Assembly (NCBI GenBank): GCA_023935145.1
Contig: CM043698.1
Coordinates: forward strand, 146,747,625-146,811,624
DNA from: Bretschneidera sinensis
Lineage: Eukaryota > Streptophyta > Magnoliopsida > Brassicales > Akaniaceae
Direction of reading: 5' to 3'
DNA length: 64,000 nt
In this document: positions 10,920 through 23,699 of the stretch, piece by piece
How the letters are laid out: every line of letters begins with the position of its first letter
How positions within the stretch are numbered: the stretch's first letter is position 1
Notes under the pieces: model-generated
Database searches by the model: none
Told to the model about the DNA's origin: nothing
The model's input: the letters and a program-made list of their open reading frames with translations, nothing else
Translations under genes and position numbers: made by a program

Positions 10920-11227
10920 ACATAAATTAGAATCCAAGTAGAATGAGTTTCTGGAGATAAATTAGTTAACAGAACAAGCATTACACAACAATCAAATGCA
11001 TAGAACAATGCATTAGAAAACAAGCATCACATAAAAGATCATACTCTGGATCAACAATCAAATGCATAGAACAATGCATTAGAAAACAAGCATCACATAA
11101 ATTAGAATCCAAGTAGAATGAGTTTCTGGAGATAAATTAGTTAACAGAATAAGCATTACACAACAATCAAATGCATAGAACAATGCATTAGAAAACAAGC
11201 ATCACATAAAAGATCATACTCTGGATA
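10920..11227. repeat. Tandem repeat, 175-bp period with a shorter inner unit
   Basis: A block beginning ATTAGAATCCAAGTAGAATG at 10926 recurs at 11101, an offset of 175 bases. The block CAATCAAATGCATAGAACAA appears three times (near 10988, 11053 and 11163). The copies are almost identical, which points to recent unequal exchange or slippage. Confidence 0.85.
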
Positions 11228-12395
11228 AACACAGGGATCAATAGAAGAAAGACTCGAGTCCACAATTCCCTTTCACTTCACTGCTGAAGCCTAAAGTGCC
11301 GATGAACCCCACAAAGCCGTTTCCTCATACAGCTCTGGTCATTGTATCAATATCTATCAAGAACCCTATAGAAGACGAAAAACACAAAAATTTCATGTAC
11401 AAAAAGGTTGAAGGATATTCATAGTGTTACATGGTCCCATTCCAATGATTCCCACCATTCTTTTGGACGTATACATATTTGTTTGAGGAGGAGTCCACAA
11501 AAATAACAAAAATAACCATCTATACTTCATGGAAAGCAATTCGATACATTTCAAAATGAGTCCTATAGCGGGAACTTATTTTCAAGGAAATGTCAATGAT
11601 GAAAAGGTGGCACAACCTTCACCATCAACCTTCACGTCTGTAATTTTCCCGAATTATCAAATTATTGAATCCCAGCGAGCAAATCTGGATAAACAAAAAG
11701 TTATGAATTAAAAGTTGCAATAGCAAACATGTTATCTTGAAAGAAAAAAAATAGAAACTTAATAGACTCAGATTGACCAAACAATCACAAACATAATGAG
11801 ACTAGATTAGCTAAAGAAGCAGAGAAGTTGAGCAAATAACAAGAAGACAACCTCCTCGTTGATGTTAAGGATTTGAGAGAGTAAAAGGCAAAAGATATTT
11901 GCAACTACTTTTGAGTCTGAAAAACAAAACAATAACAAAAAAAGGAAGTACTGGAAAACTTTTAATAGATAGATGCGCAAGGTTAGATAAAGTTCCAGGC
12001 CTAATTGTACGATGCTTCTTGAAAGAAAAGAAAGTAAAGGACAACAAGTGAAATCGAGAAGAAAACTAACATAAAGATCATTTCTAAATCCTGATCCTAG
12101 CAATAAATGAAGTCCAGTTGAAAAGAAATATAATAATCAATGAATGGATTAAAAAGATCCTAAGTACTACATGTACCACAATAATTGACATTAAAGGTCA
12201 TAAGTATCCACTTGAGTGACAGAAAGACATTTTTGCTTGTCAATCCAATTTTGATAACACAACAAATAGATCCACCCATACCAAAGACTTGTGTATTTGC
12301 ATCTTCCGTTGGGTGGTAGTATATCTTAACTTTAGGTGATTATAGAGTTTATTATTGAATGACAGAAATAGACAAAATTAACCAGAGATTACACC
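11228..12395. other. Intergenic; upstream region of kinase locus 4
   Basis: No gene is firmly supported. A short open stretch on the minus strand near 11240-11330 (GFVGFIGTLGFSSEV...) could be an old exon, but I do not recognise it. About 12218-12395 resembles the region upstream of locus 3. Confidence 0.4.
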
Positions 12396-14343
12396 GTGAG
12401 AAAATCAATGGAAGGCTTTATTACTCTTTTTTTGTTCTCTCCTTTATTCTCAATCTTAAGAACATCTATGACCCTAGACAGTATTACTCCAGGTCAATCT
12501 ATAAGACATGGTGAGACTCTATCATCATCTGGGGAACCTTTGAATTGGGACTTTTCAGACTCAGTAGTTCGGAGAGTTGTTACTTAGGAGTAAGGTAGAA
12601 GAAAGTTCCTTCTAGGACAATGGTATGGTAGCCAACAGAGAGACTCCACTCACCAATCAATCAGGAATTTTCAATATCACTGGTCAGGGGATTATCACCC
12701 TTCTTGATGGCGTAAATAACATTGTTTGGTCATCCAGTACATCGAAAACTGCACAGGACCTAGTTGTACAACTTTTGGAGTCTAGGAATCTTGAGTGAAA
12801 GATGGAAATGATAACGACCCAGATAAATTTTTATGGCAAAGTTTTGATTATCCTTGTGATACATTGCTACCGGGAATGAAGCTTGGAAGGAACATAGTAA
12901 CTGGATAGGAATGGTATCTTTCATCTTGGAGAAGTGCAGAAGATTCTGCACGAGGTCAATTTTCTTTACTCATAGATCCTCGTCGATTTCCACAACTGGT
13001 TCTCAAGAAAGGACCTCAATTAAAGTTTAGGATAGGTTCATGGAATGGACTTCATTTTACAGGGAGCCCTACACTGAAACAGAATCCAATATACTCATTT
13101 GAATTTGTGTCGAATGAGAATGAAGTATATTACAAGTATGAGCTCCTAAGCAATTTAATCCTTTCAAGGTATGAATTGAACCCGTCAAGGCTAGTGTAGC
13201 GTTTTACATGGACAAATCAGAAAACGGATTGGGAAATTTTCTCTACAAGCCAGATAGATCAGTGTGAAAACTATGCCTTTTGTGGAGCATATGCTATCTG
13301 CAATACATATAAATCCCCTGTATGCTCATGCTTGGAAGGATTCATGCCAAGATCTAATAGAGATTCGCATCCTTCGGATTGGTCTGCTGGGTGTGTTCAA
13401 AGGACTCCTTTGGTTTGTGACAATGGAGATGGTTTTGTCAAACACAGGCAACTGAAATTACCAGACACATCCTCTTCCTGGATTAATAAGAGCATGAGCC
13501 TCAACGAATGCAAGGAGTTGGGTTTGAGAAACTGCTCTTGCATAGCATATACAAATTCAGATATCAGAGGAGGAGGGACTGGCTGCTTGCTTTGGTACGG
13601 TGAACTGATTGACATGAGAGAGTACACCGAGGGTGGGCAAGACCTCTCTATAAGGATGGCTAGCTTCAGAACTAGGGACTTATCTATTTTTCTTCTGTTT
13701 TCGGGTTGATGATACGGAATACTACAATGATTAATTTCCATTCCTAGCCTTTCCAACAGATCTCTATTTTTGTAATCCTGATTTGTATTCCAATCTTTCT
13801 AAAAGGTTTTGCATAAATTTGGGAAACTGGAGAAAATTTTATGGGTGCTTGGCTCATAATCCATGTCAGAAAAATATAATAGCCTAGGGGTGCAAGAGAT
13901 TGTGGTGATAGTAAAAGGGGAAATATAATAGCCTAAATGAGTGAAGAAGGCGATTAGATAAACAGAAGAAGGAAGTAGTAACCATTGTCAGCTGTGTCAT
14001 ACTTGCAGTGGGAATGCTGGTACTTGGATTGTTCTTGTATAAGAGGAAGAAAATTCTTAGAAAGCAAGGTAAATTAACTCGCAACCTAGCATTTTATATT
14101 TCCAAAGAAATGCAGACATTGGTAATTTCTTATACAGAAAGATACTGGATTTTTTTATAAGAAATCTGAATCAAAGTGTTTTTTTAATGGTGGAATCAAA
14201 ATGTTTTGAAAATAGAAAATTTTATATTGCAATCAATACCGAACTTTTTTCCAAATATTTCAGGAAAAGATATGGACTTGCCAATATTTGATTTGAGCAC
14301 CATAGCGAATGCCACTAATGATTTCATGAATTCTGACCATCGG
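12396..14343 (+). pseudogene. G-type lectin S-receptor-like kinase, 5' half (locus 4)
   Basis: The start corresponding to the ATG of locus 3 is GTG at 12396. The lectin region is interrupted by stops and frameshifts between 12587 and 12930. The S-locus glycoprotein part is better kept: RIGSWNGLHFTG, then DQCENYAFCGAYAICNTY with an EGF-like CSCLEGFMPRS (about 13255-13350). The PAN domain CKELGLRNCSCIAYTNSD...GCLLWYGEL runs to about 13640 and the frame stops at 13709. A membrane exon (about 13965-14068; VTIVSCVILAVGMLVLGLF) and the start of the next exon (about 14266-14343; DLPIFDLSTIANATNDF) follow. The kinase exons are missing. It is a decayed paralog of the intact gene at 16519. Confidence 0.87.
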
Positions 14344-16518
14344 TATATGTCAATTTTTTTTGTAGCGTATGTTCTGATCTCTTTTTTTTTTCTTCCTTTG
14401 GCATTTTGTTTCTTTTATTTATCACTCCAAATTTCAAGTCATCTTAACATATTTTTTTTTTCAATGATACAACAAGAAGAAAAATCATCTTATCCTTTTT
14501 TTTAAACCACGTAGATGCATAAACAAATGGATTTGTTGATTTACTTGGCAGTGACCAGATGTTTTGAGCTGTTTAAACTTTTACAGCTCGAAATTGAGTG
14601 GTAAAAGGAAAATATTTCTCACTATCAGGGGAAGCCTTTCAAAGTGTAAAACTTCTATCATATATAATTGATGTAGTAACAAAAGTTGTGTACTTTGACG
14701 TGTGGAAGTATTTTATTAACAACATTTTATGAGCCCATTTTAGTAGGTCTGATATAGGAAATGGTAGTATGGATTTTTCTTTTCAACTATTAAACAAGAA
14801 GAAAAATCATCTTTTCTTGGCTTTTTTACCCGCGTAGATGCATAACAAAATGGATTTGTTGATTTCCTTGGCGTGTGGAAGGATGCATAAAGCACTACTC
14901 ACAATTTACATCAACATGAGTCTGTTGACCAGGGATACTTGGTTGCAAATGTTTCTCTCCCATTTTTCTTCTTCGGCGGCTAACTGATAACATTCAACTT
15001 ATGTTAAGGAAGTATTTACAAATGATATAAGTAGACAGTTGCTACATCTTCTGCTTCCACCGTTGTCGATATAATTCATTCATGCCAAATTATTTAGCAG
15101 CAGAAAGTTGACAATATTTACTCAAGTTGTGTTTCTTCGCTTCAGGTAAATTCTCTCTATACCTTCATTTTCCGGATCATATAAATAGTTTAGTTTCCTC
15201 ATGTCATTAATTCATCATCATATGATTACTGTAGCTCCAGAGGTTGATTCTTTGTTCCTTTTTTTAATGGTTTGACTCTGCTGGTGATAATCTGTTGATC
15301 TGCTTTCATTTAGTTTACTCAAGTTCTTTGTCTTTTTTTTTATTAAATCGAATCTGATGTGGTATAAACTTGAAGCCTTTATAATTTTATTCATAAGTCA
15401 CAACAAAATGGGCCAGAGTGGCTAATAGGTATATTGCCATTTACAAATTCAGGCAGCCTTGTTTTCAGTTTTTTATTAATGGGAAACATGCACAGAATGA
15501 TACAAAAGTTATAGTATTAGCTAATTTAATTCCCTCTTTTAAGTTGCCATAAAAAAAAATCTCCCTTTTTCTAAATCATACATATTTTGAGTAGTCAAGC
15601 TTTTTTATTTTCTATAAAAAGAAGACTTTTCCTCATCAGCTTCACCAGGATTCAAAAGATAGATTTGCAAGGATATCAAAAGAAATGCCAAATTGTGTTT
15701 CAAAGATACGTTTGTCATTACTTCAATACTTTCTGTGTTTAGTCGACTTTTCAATTGGCATGAAATAAAAGAACATAAACAATTTTGTATGAGCCATACA
15801 ATGATTCTTCCACCTTATCTTTACTTTTTGTTATAAGTCTTCCACTTTGTCTTTATTAGTTTACATTTCTTTTGGACTTCTGGTTAAGTTTGGTTTCTTA
15901 ATTTCTTAATTTATTATAATCCTAATTTCTTAGCCTTTATATATAGGATTGTATTTGTTTTTCATAATATATCAATAATACAAGATTTTTTTCTCCAATC
16001 TCTTTTAATATGGTATAGAGTTATTGATCATGATTTGAGAGTTGTCTTTTGACTTTTCGCAATTTCGGCGGGCAACCTAATGCCACTCGTCCATACATAG
16101 CCCATTTCTTTCTTGTTTTAGACTATTATAATTTTCCAGATTTCTTTTCACCACTAAAAATCAATTTATATCAAAAAAAAATTGACTATATCAAGACCGA
16201 CACCTGTTTATTGATTGCTATATATGCTTCTTAACCTACGATTACCTTCTGCCAAGCTCTGCGATGTACGATTTGACTTCTGGTTCTGCTAAGCTACCAC
16301 CCCGGGTCCCTATAATCTTCACTCAATCTTCACTCAATTCTGAGTTAAGCCACAAGGTTCAGGAATATGACTTGATTCACTTACTTCATTGACCATATGA
16401 ATATATTGTTATGTACTATGACTAAATTTTTTAATAATTTATATTTATAGTATTATTATTTTTAATTACAGAGACTATTGTACTGACAAAACATACAATG
16501 AGATGATATTAATAACTG
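14344..16518. other. Intergenic with local duplications and a Copia LTR relic
   Basis: About 14460-14550 and 14784-14880 share a sequence containing AACAAGAAGAAAAATCATCT and GTAGATGCATAA, a local duplication. About 14716-14822 recurs at 25329-25434. About 15840-16010 resembles the 3' part of a Copia LTR (TTATATATAGGATTGTATTTG) and is followed by TGGTATAGAGTT at 16012, a degenerate primer-binding site. I see no gene. Confidence 0.5.
15840..16024 (+). mobile_element. Copia LTR end with degenerate primer-binding site (relic)
   Basis: A TATA-like TTATATATAGG precedes a run ending TCTTTTAATATGGTATAGAGTT. The last part differs from the normal TGGTATCAGAG primer-binding site by one missing base. 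The element body after it is not recognisable beyond short open frames. Confidence 0.45.
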
Positions 16519-19500
16519 ATGGCTTACAAAGATATTTCAGCAACCGGGCTTGCTTATTCTGTTTTCCTGCTGATATTCTTATGTTATGGCTTCAAGTTCT
16601 CTCATTCTGCAAGCGACACTATCTCACGCAGACAAAATATCACATATTCAAAAACAATCATTTCAGCTGGTTACAACTTTGAACTAGGGTTTTTCCATCC
16701 TAGGAACTCGACAAGGTACTATTTGGGAATTTGGTACAAGAAAGTTTCAGAACAAACTATTGTATGGGTAGGAAACCGAGATTACCCGCTTTCTGATTCT
16801 TCTTCAGCTCTTACTATCAGTAGTGATGGCAACCTTGTGATTTTGGATGGTAAAATTTCTTACATAGTGAATGACATTTCAGTGAATGAAAACACAAGTG
16901 CTACACTGATGGATTTAGGAAATCTTGTTTTGAGAGACGAAAACTTGAATATTTTATGGCAGAGTTTTGACTTTCCTTCGGATACTAGCTTGCCTGGAAT
17001 GAAGATTGGTTATAGTAAAAGGACTGGAAAAACTTGGTCATATGTTTCTTGGAAAAGTCCTGAAGATCCTAGTGCTGGAGTTTTCTCCTTGGAGCTAAGT
17101 CGTAACAGGACAGGGGAGGTTTTTATCATGAATGGGCAACAAAAGTATTGGTCAAGCGGGAACTGGGATGGGCAAAATTTTGTTTTGGTTCCTGAAATCC
17201 GTTTAAGTGACATATACAAGGCTAGCTATTATAGCAATGATAACATAAGTTATTTCACATATGATCTCTATAGCAACAGTACTCCAACAAGATATATAAT
17301 TGATGTATCAGGGCAACTCAAGCTGTTGACTTGGCTGGAAAATAAGGAATGGCATTTCCTCTTTTCACTACCGAGAGATCAATGTAAACTCAATGGTTAC
17401 TGTGGGGCTTTTGGAAGTTGCAGTTCTAATTTCACTCAGCCTTGTGATTGTTTGCCAGGATTTGAACCACGGTCGTCTGAGAATTGGAATTACAAGAATT
17501 ACTCCGGAGGGTGTATGAGGAAAACCAATTTTCAGTGTACCAATAACAGTCAGGTTAATAGAGCTGAGGTCAGGTTTATTATGCTGTCTAAAGTAGTACT
17601 GCCTGGAAGTTCAGTGGCCGTTAAAGTTCAGGGAAATGACGAGTGCAAATCTGTTTGCTTGCATAACTGTTCCTGTACTGCTTATACTTACAGCAATGCT
17701 GGCTGTTCAATATGGGTTGGTGATCTTCTTAACCTGCAACAACTCTCAAATGATGACATGAATGGAACATATTTTTATCTTAAACTTGCTGCTTCTGAGT
17801 TATTTACTCGAGATAATGGTAACAGAATGCGTCTCATTATGGTTACATTTTATAATTTTGCTTAGCAATATTTTTCTTTCTTGTAGATGGCTACTTTAAG
17901 TATACAAACTAGTGGCCCCAATTTAATAAGTTGTCTATTTATGGAACAGATAACATTACCAGGAAGCTGTTGATTGTCATTCCTCTAACTCTTTCTCTGG
18001 TTGTTCTCACTTTAGCCTTATTCATTTGCTGGATGCGGAGGAAAAACCACAAGAAAAAATGTATGTATTTCTCATTAGCAACAAAAATAGGATTAGTGAT
18101 ATGGAAAATGGAAATGAAAGGAGTTTATTTTGTTTTCCATAGCATTGAATAGAGCTTATTAGTTTCCTGTGAGCTTAAAAGCATTAAAGTTGAAATAAGA
18201 TAATTTCTACTGCATTCTTGTGGTTTTTTGTGTTCTTCTTCAAGCAAGGGAGGACTTACTATTTTTTGATCTGAGTGCTTCTATTGGAACAACCAAGTAT
18301 GAACTAAGAGAAGGGAAAAAATCTGGAAAAGGAAGAAATGAGGTAGAAATTCCATTGTTTAGTTTTTCTAGTGTATCAACTGCTACCAGTAACTTCTCTA
18401 CTGCAAATAAACTTGGAGAGGGTGGTTTTGGCTCTGTGTATAAGGTAAGATTCATAGACCACTCGCAATCCTTTAAGAAGAGAAGCATTAAATTGATCCA
18501 TGATATTCTACTTGGTGCATCCCCATTTGGCATATAAAAAATGGTATGGAACTAGAAATAAGATACCACTTCAAATAGTATTTTCTTTAACTTTTCCATG
18601 TGTTGATTGGAAACCAAGCTCAAACTTCTACTTCAGGGAAAATTAATGAAAGGAGTAGCTGTGAAAAGGCTTTCGAGAAGATCTGGACAAGGCTGGGATG
18701 AGTTAAAAAATGAAGCAATGCTCATAGCCAAACTAAAACACAAGAATCTAGTGAAACTACTAGGCTGCTGCATTGAAGGAGATGAAAAGATTCTTATCTA
18801 TGAGTATTTGCCAAACAAAAGCTTGGACTTTTTCATCTTTGGTTTGTAATTTCTCTCGTATCAATAACATAAAACACCTTTTGTACACTATAGTTCTTGT
18901 TCATGGTTAGAAATTTGATTATAGGCCTCATTGTTCTATTTCTTTGTCTAATTTATAATTGGAACAGATCCAACCAAACATGGAATGCTTGATTGGAGAA
19001 CCCGTGTCGGCATCATTGAAGGGATTGCTCAAGGACTTCTTTATCTCCATCAGTTTTCAAGGTTACAAATTATTCATAGAGATTTAAAGGCCAGCAACAT
19101 TTTGTTGGATAAAGATATGAACCCTAAAATTTTAGACTTTGGAATAGCAAGAATATTTGGAGGGAGTGGGTCACAGGCAACTAATCGGATAGTTGGAACA
19201 TAGTAAGTATAATCTATGTGCCTCTTGGATAAGTAACGTGTAGTTTCGTATATTCACACACTAAAAGACTTTGATTTGACAATAAGCTGTAGGGGCTACA
19301 TGGCTCCTGAGTATGCATTGAATGGCCTCTTCTCTGTAAAATCAGATGTCTTCAGCTTTGGGGTTTTGTTGTTAGAGATGTTGAGTGGCAAGAAGAACAC
19401 TGGTTTTTACAATACCGACTCTCTCAATCTTCTTGAATATGTAAGTGTCTCAAGTTCTTACTTAGTGAGCTGAGATTTAATTTCTCTCAAAATTTCATTG

Positions 19501-19957
19501 TCTAATCGTGTTCCAATTCTAGTTTTTATTTATTGGGAGCCATATTTCTATTCTTATAGTTGAAAAAGTACATTCTAGTTTTCTACCAATGCACTGCCTT
19601 AGATAGACAAGAACTTTCAAATGAGAAATTTTCTGTTTACTTCTAAAGGCATGGGATTTGTGGAGAAGCAATAGGTCATTGGAGCTGATGGATCCAATCC
19701 TTGGAGATATTTCTTCTGCTAATGCAGCATCGAGGTACATTAACATAGCACTTCTTTGCGTCCAAGAAATTGCAGCTGATAGGCCTACCATGTCTGATGT
19801 TGTCTTGATGCTAAGTAATGAACTTGCAATTCTGCCTTCACCAAACCAACCAGCTTTCTCAAATTTGATAAGTGTGGTGGTTCCAGATTCAGGTAATTGT
19901 GTGGCAGAAATATGTTCTGTGAATGATTTAACAGTCTCAATTATGGAACCTCGATGA
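16519..19957 (+). CDS. G-type lectin S-receptor-like serine/threonine kinase (seven exons; locus 5)
   Basis: Family role: a plasma-membrane receptor with an extracellular lectin-type domain and a cytosolic Ser/Thr kinase. Proposed exons: 16519-17818, 17950-18060, 18245-18444, 18637-18841, 18968-19202, 19287-19440, 19649-19957; about 837 aa. It has a signal peptide (about residues 1-31), a B-lectin domain (about 32-150), an S-locus glycoprotein region with an EGF-like part (about 210-330), a PAN domain (about 350-425), a membrane helix ([20 protein letters not shown]), the glycine loop GEGGFG, Lys547 in VAVKRL, HRDLK 642-646, DFG 662-664, APEYA and the usual ending SIMEPR. Two junctions are odd. 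The pyrimidine-rich acceptor at 17886 leads to TAG at 17910, so I used the weaker acceptor at 17949. The normal exon 5/6 join creates TAG, and the upstream AG at 19286 avoids it by adding Cys-Arg. The gene may be functional, secreted-only or a recent pseudogene. Confidence 0.8.
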
Positions 19958-20959
19958 GTATTGAATTCTGCAATTGGATTTCAAGCTCAGAAAAGTAGCC
20001 TGAGTATGTTTATAGAATTTTAATTGAACATCAGGAATGATTTGTAGTGGTGATCACATCTGAATATTCTATCTAGTTGTCTTTTATGTGGTGGATACAT
20101 GAATGCCTTCTCGTTTCTGTTAAGGCTGTAAATTAGTCTAGCTGAACCAATCTTTTGCTATGCTTGGTTTAACCCGAACCTAAATCGAGCTCATCTTCAA
20201 GCCCTACTTCATGGCTTGAACTTGACTTGACAAGCTATAAAGAAACTTGAGCTTGGATTGATACAAGCTTTATTACCATCAAGTCAAATAGGTAAATTTG
20301 ATTTGATAGGACTCGAGTTAAAAGCTTGTAAGCTATATCAAGGTGAATGTTCATATGATAGAACTCAGCTTGATTTTTAAATAAGACTTATTTGATGGCT
20401 TGACCTCAGTTCATTTGTATGTCAATTAAGTATAACTCAAGAAGAGCTAGATTTCAAATCAAGCTCATGCTACTTATAAACAACTCAACTCCTTTGTAGC
20501 TCTTTTGTTTGTGTTTCTTGAATAATTAAGTTCCAAAACTAAAACAAATTAAAAAGAGAAATAAGGTCTCCATAAGAATTGTGTGCCAAACATTTGTTCC
20601 AATGAGAGTTATATATAAACACCATTAATCCGCAGTTAAAAAGGGTTTTTCTTTTAGCAGTGACATGTGTTTTGTACTATAACAAATTCACCAAAAAAGG
20701 AAAATGAAAAAAAAAGTCATAATATTGCATCTTTTATTGGTACTAAAATAGATTTGTTGACTTCTTTTACATGGAAAGTATATACTTTTCACTATCAAGA
20801 GAATCTGTCAACGTTCTAACATTCTTAGAAATAGTACCATGAACTGTGAAAGGAAGAAAAATATCCATAATTTTATGACAGGGAGTAAGAATTTTGATTA
20901 GTATCATATATATCATATATATATGTATAAATATGCAAGAAAAATTAAATTACATACTT
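19958..20959. other. Intergenic downstream of kinase locus 5
   Basis: About 20120-20500 is a dispersed-repeat type sequence rich in AGCTTGA/TCAAGCT motifs with no coding content. About 20740-20830 resembles the sequence near 14530-14650, so it is probably part of the kinase-cluster duplication units. A short run of TATATATCAT lies near 20905-20925. Confidence 0.45.
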
Positions 20960-22180
20960 CCAGTCATGATTGTTCAAATACCACATCAAAACATACAAGA
21001 GAATAGTGTTTGAATAGTGTTTTGAACCCTACAAACACTTAGTGATAGAGGTTCTTCTAACATATGCCTTGTTTAAGAGCCATAATTGATGGTATCACAA
21101 GGTTGTTTTTTATAAGCTAGATTAGAGAATCCTTCACAATGTAAGATAATTATTTCTTCCATCAAGGAGTAAATGGGATAGATTTCCTTATCATTCTACA
21201 ATAAAAGTGGGTAATCCATAGTAGTAATGGGTGGTCCACAATAATAATAGGTAGTTTATCACCTTTTTAGAGGGTAATTATTGTACTTTTTAATTTCATT
21301 TATCATTTACGCCACATCAAATCTCCAATTTAATGGAGGTAAGACTTACATTCTCCCACTTGGCCCAAATGACATAACTGAAGACTATATAGGTGATAAA
21401 CACTGTATATAGATGGCTATAAACTTTAAATACTACTCAAACGAACTTTTGCTTAAATAGAAATTTTTAACAAATGAACCAAGGTGGTTATGCCTTTCGA
21501 TAAGAACACTCCCTTCCATATATTGCAATGTATGATCTTTCCTAAATAAGTATTTAGATTTATGTTATGAATGATCTTTATTTATACCATTCTAGGTTCT
21601 TAATAAGTCTCAATAGACTTTATATCAGAAAAATACTTTATGCGCACAAAATAATTATTTACCTTTCTTAAAACATAACCAAATATGTTCATGAACATAA
21701 AGTTCATAAAATGAATAGCAAAAGAGAGCAAAAATCAACTGAGCTAATTAATCCCATATGTTGCACATGATCCTTAAATGAAGTTATAGGTAAACCTTTA
21801 GTTAAAAGATCTGCAATCATTAGCTCAGTTCTGATGTGCTAAAAAGAAATGACACCCTTTTTAATATGATCTCTAACAACCATTTACTTTAGGTCAATAT
21901 GCTTACTTTTATTGTTAGTTTTGTTATTATGTGAAAAGAATACTGCAGTCAAATTATCACAATAAATTCTTAATGGCCTTGATATGGAAATGAAAATCTT
22001 AAGGCCTATGATAAAGTTTACAGCTTGTGACATTGCTCTATGGTAAGCTCTGAATTCTGACTCCAACATGCAACAGGGGTTAAAACAACAAACTTTGAAT
22101 GCATTGGTCAAGAAAAGGGAATCGTTTGTTTGAAGCATATGTAGATTTTTGTATGGGCTTGCACTAGCGTTCAACTTAGT
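20960..22180 (-). mobile_element. Copia retrotransposon relic: RNase H end, polypurine tract and LTR
   Basis: On the minus strand 22174-21720 encodes the end of a Copia RNase H: AMSQAVNFIIGLKIF, then LRIYCDNLTAVFF and SKHIDLK. The pattern IADLLTKGLP is recoverable near 21790. A polypurine tract (AAGTGGGAGAAT) ends near 21352 and is followed by the LTR, which runs leftward to about 20960. The CDN motif and the KHIDLK motif are standard for Copia RNase H. The 5' part of the element is missing and hAT sequence begins directly at about 22200. Confidence 0.8.
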
Positions 22181-22199
22181 AAAAAGTCCATCATTTGCT

Positions 22200-23270
22200 T
22201 CAATGATGAAAAAAATGGATGAGTATGGTACATACTTGAAACTTCCAATTTACCATGAAGCTAGAGTTACTTTTTGAAAAATGGAAGTTGATAATGTGAC
22301 TTCAATGTTAGAGAAACACAAGAAATAATGGATAAATACCGGATGCACTTTGATGTCGGAAGGGTGGACAGACACAAAACAAACATCCCTCACAAGCTTT
22401 CTTGTTAATAATCCTATTGACACGGTCTTCTTTAAATACATGGACACCTCAGGCTTGATTAAAGATACAAATAGGTTGTTTGAGTTGATTGACTCATTAG
22501 TTTAAGAAACTGAGGAAAATGTTGTTCAAGTGGTGAGCAGTAGTGCTTTGGCTTATGTATCACTTGGTGACTTGATAATAGAGAAGAGGAAAAAAATATT
22601 TTGGTCCCCTTCTATTGCTCATGACATTGACTTGATGTTGCATGATATTGGTAACTTAGCCATTTTCAAGGATGTCATAAAGACGGCTAAAGAATTGTGT
22701 TTTCATCTACCGACATGCTTGGTGCTTAATATGTTTAATTAGAATATACTCTAAGAAGAGAGAATTGAAGAGAGCCAGGGTTACAAGATTTCCCACACCA
22801 TTTTAATCATCAATGTATGGAGCAAGGGAGCAAATTATGCAGAATTTTAATCATCAAAAGGTAAAATATGATCGTATTTGAAAAATCATTGATATGAAGT
22901 GGGATTTTCAACTCCATGGTCCACTTCATTCAGCGGTATACTTTCTCAATCCGAAGTAAGTTGCCTTTATTCAAAAACTCTTTAACTCGTCTGCTTTATC
23001 AAAAAAAAAATGTATAATGTAGATAATTGTATAGACAAAATGACCAATACTCATAACTTGTATATAGGTTCCAATATAGTGAAGGTTTTAGTGTGGACAA
23101 GGAAGTTAAAATGGGTTAATAACAAACAATTGAAAAGATGCATCCAGGAATTGAAGAAAAAATCAAGATTGATCAACAACTAGAAAAGTTCATGCATGAG
23201 AGCTGAGGAGATGTTTGGTATGAGCATGGCTATTTTGACAAAGAGATAAGAAGCAACCCAGTACTATTTT
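22200..23270 (+). pseudogene. hAT-type transposase fragment (DUF659 region)
   Basis: In plus-strand frames with several stops the sequence encodes motifs of the DUF659 part of plant hAT transposases: GCTLMSEGWTDTKQTS, SFLVNNPIDTVFFKYMDTSG, ENVVQVV and SPSIAHDIDLMLHDIGNL. Further on, MKWDFQLHGPLHSAVYFLNP (about 22890-22955) and, after a probable intron, FQYSEGF...DKEV (about 23070-23110) match the next conserved block. At least two in-frame stops and several frame changes show it is dead. No terminal inverted repeats were found, so it is an internal fragment. Confidence 0.8.
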
Positions 23271-23699
23271 GATTAATTTTTGTCTTTGTTATATTTTTTT
23301 AGTTGTTGAATAATGTTTATCTTTGTTATACTTTCTTAATTGTTAGTGCTTTAGTACATAATTGGACTAATTTTTATATTCTTTTAACTTGTATTAATAT
23401 AGCTTTGTGATAGGAGAGCAATGGAGAGGAGTGCAAAGAGCTTCAAAGGCTTACTATACGAGTCCTAAGCCTCACATGTAATGCTACAGGATGTGGTTAT
23501 GTAATAACCATGCTTTAATAGGACCAAAATATTTTGGCATATAGTTTTGAATTATTTTATTAAATCGAAAATAATATTTTAATTTGGTTTTGAGTCTTTT
23601 GACCTATAAAAGGGGGATCTTTTTATATTTTAGTTAGAGGGTTTCTAAGCAACTTTAGAAGTTTAAATTAGATAAATCTAAATTCTCTTTTATTTGTAA
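23271..23699. other. Intergenic, no feature seen
   Basis: AT-rich sequence between the hAT and Copia fragments. It may contain Copia LTR or spacer sequence, but no ends are visible. Confidence 0.35.

Noticed and set aside
11807..12103. Minus-strand open frame rich in Leu and Phe
   Set aside because: It reads like a membrane protein only because the strand is T-rich. No start context, family motif or conserved neighbour supports it.
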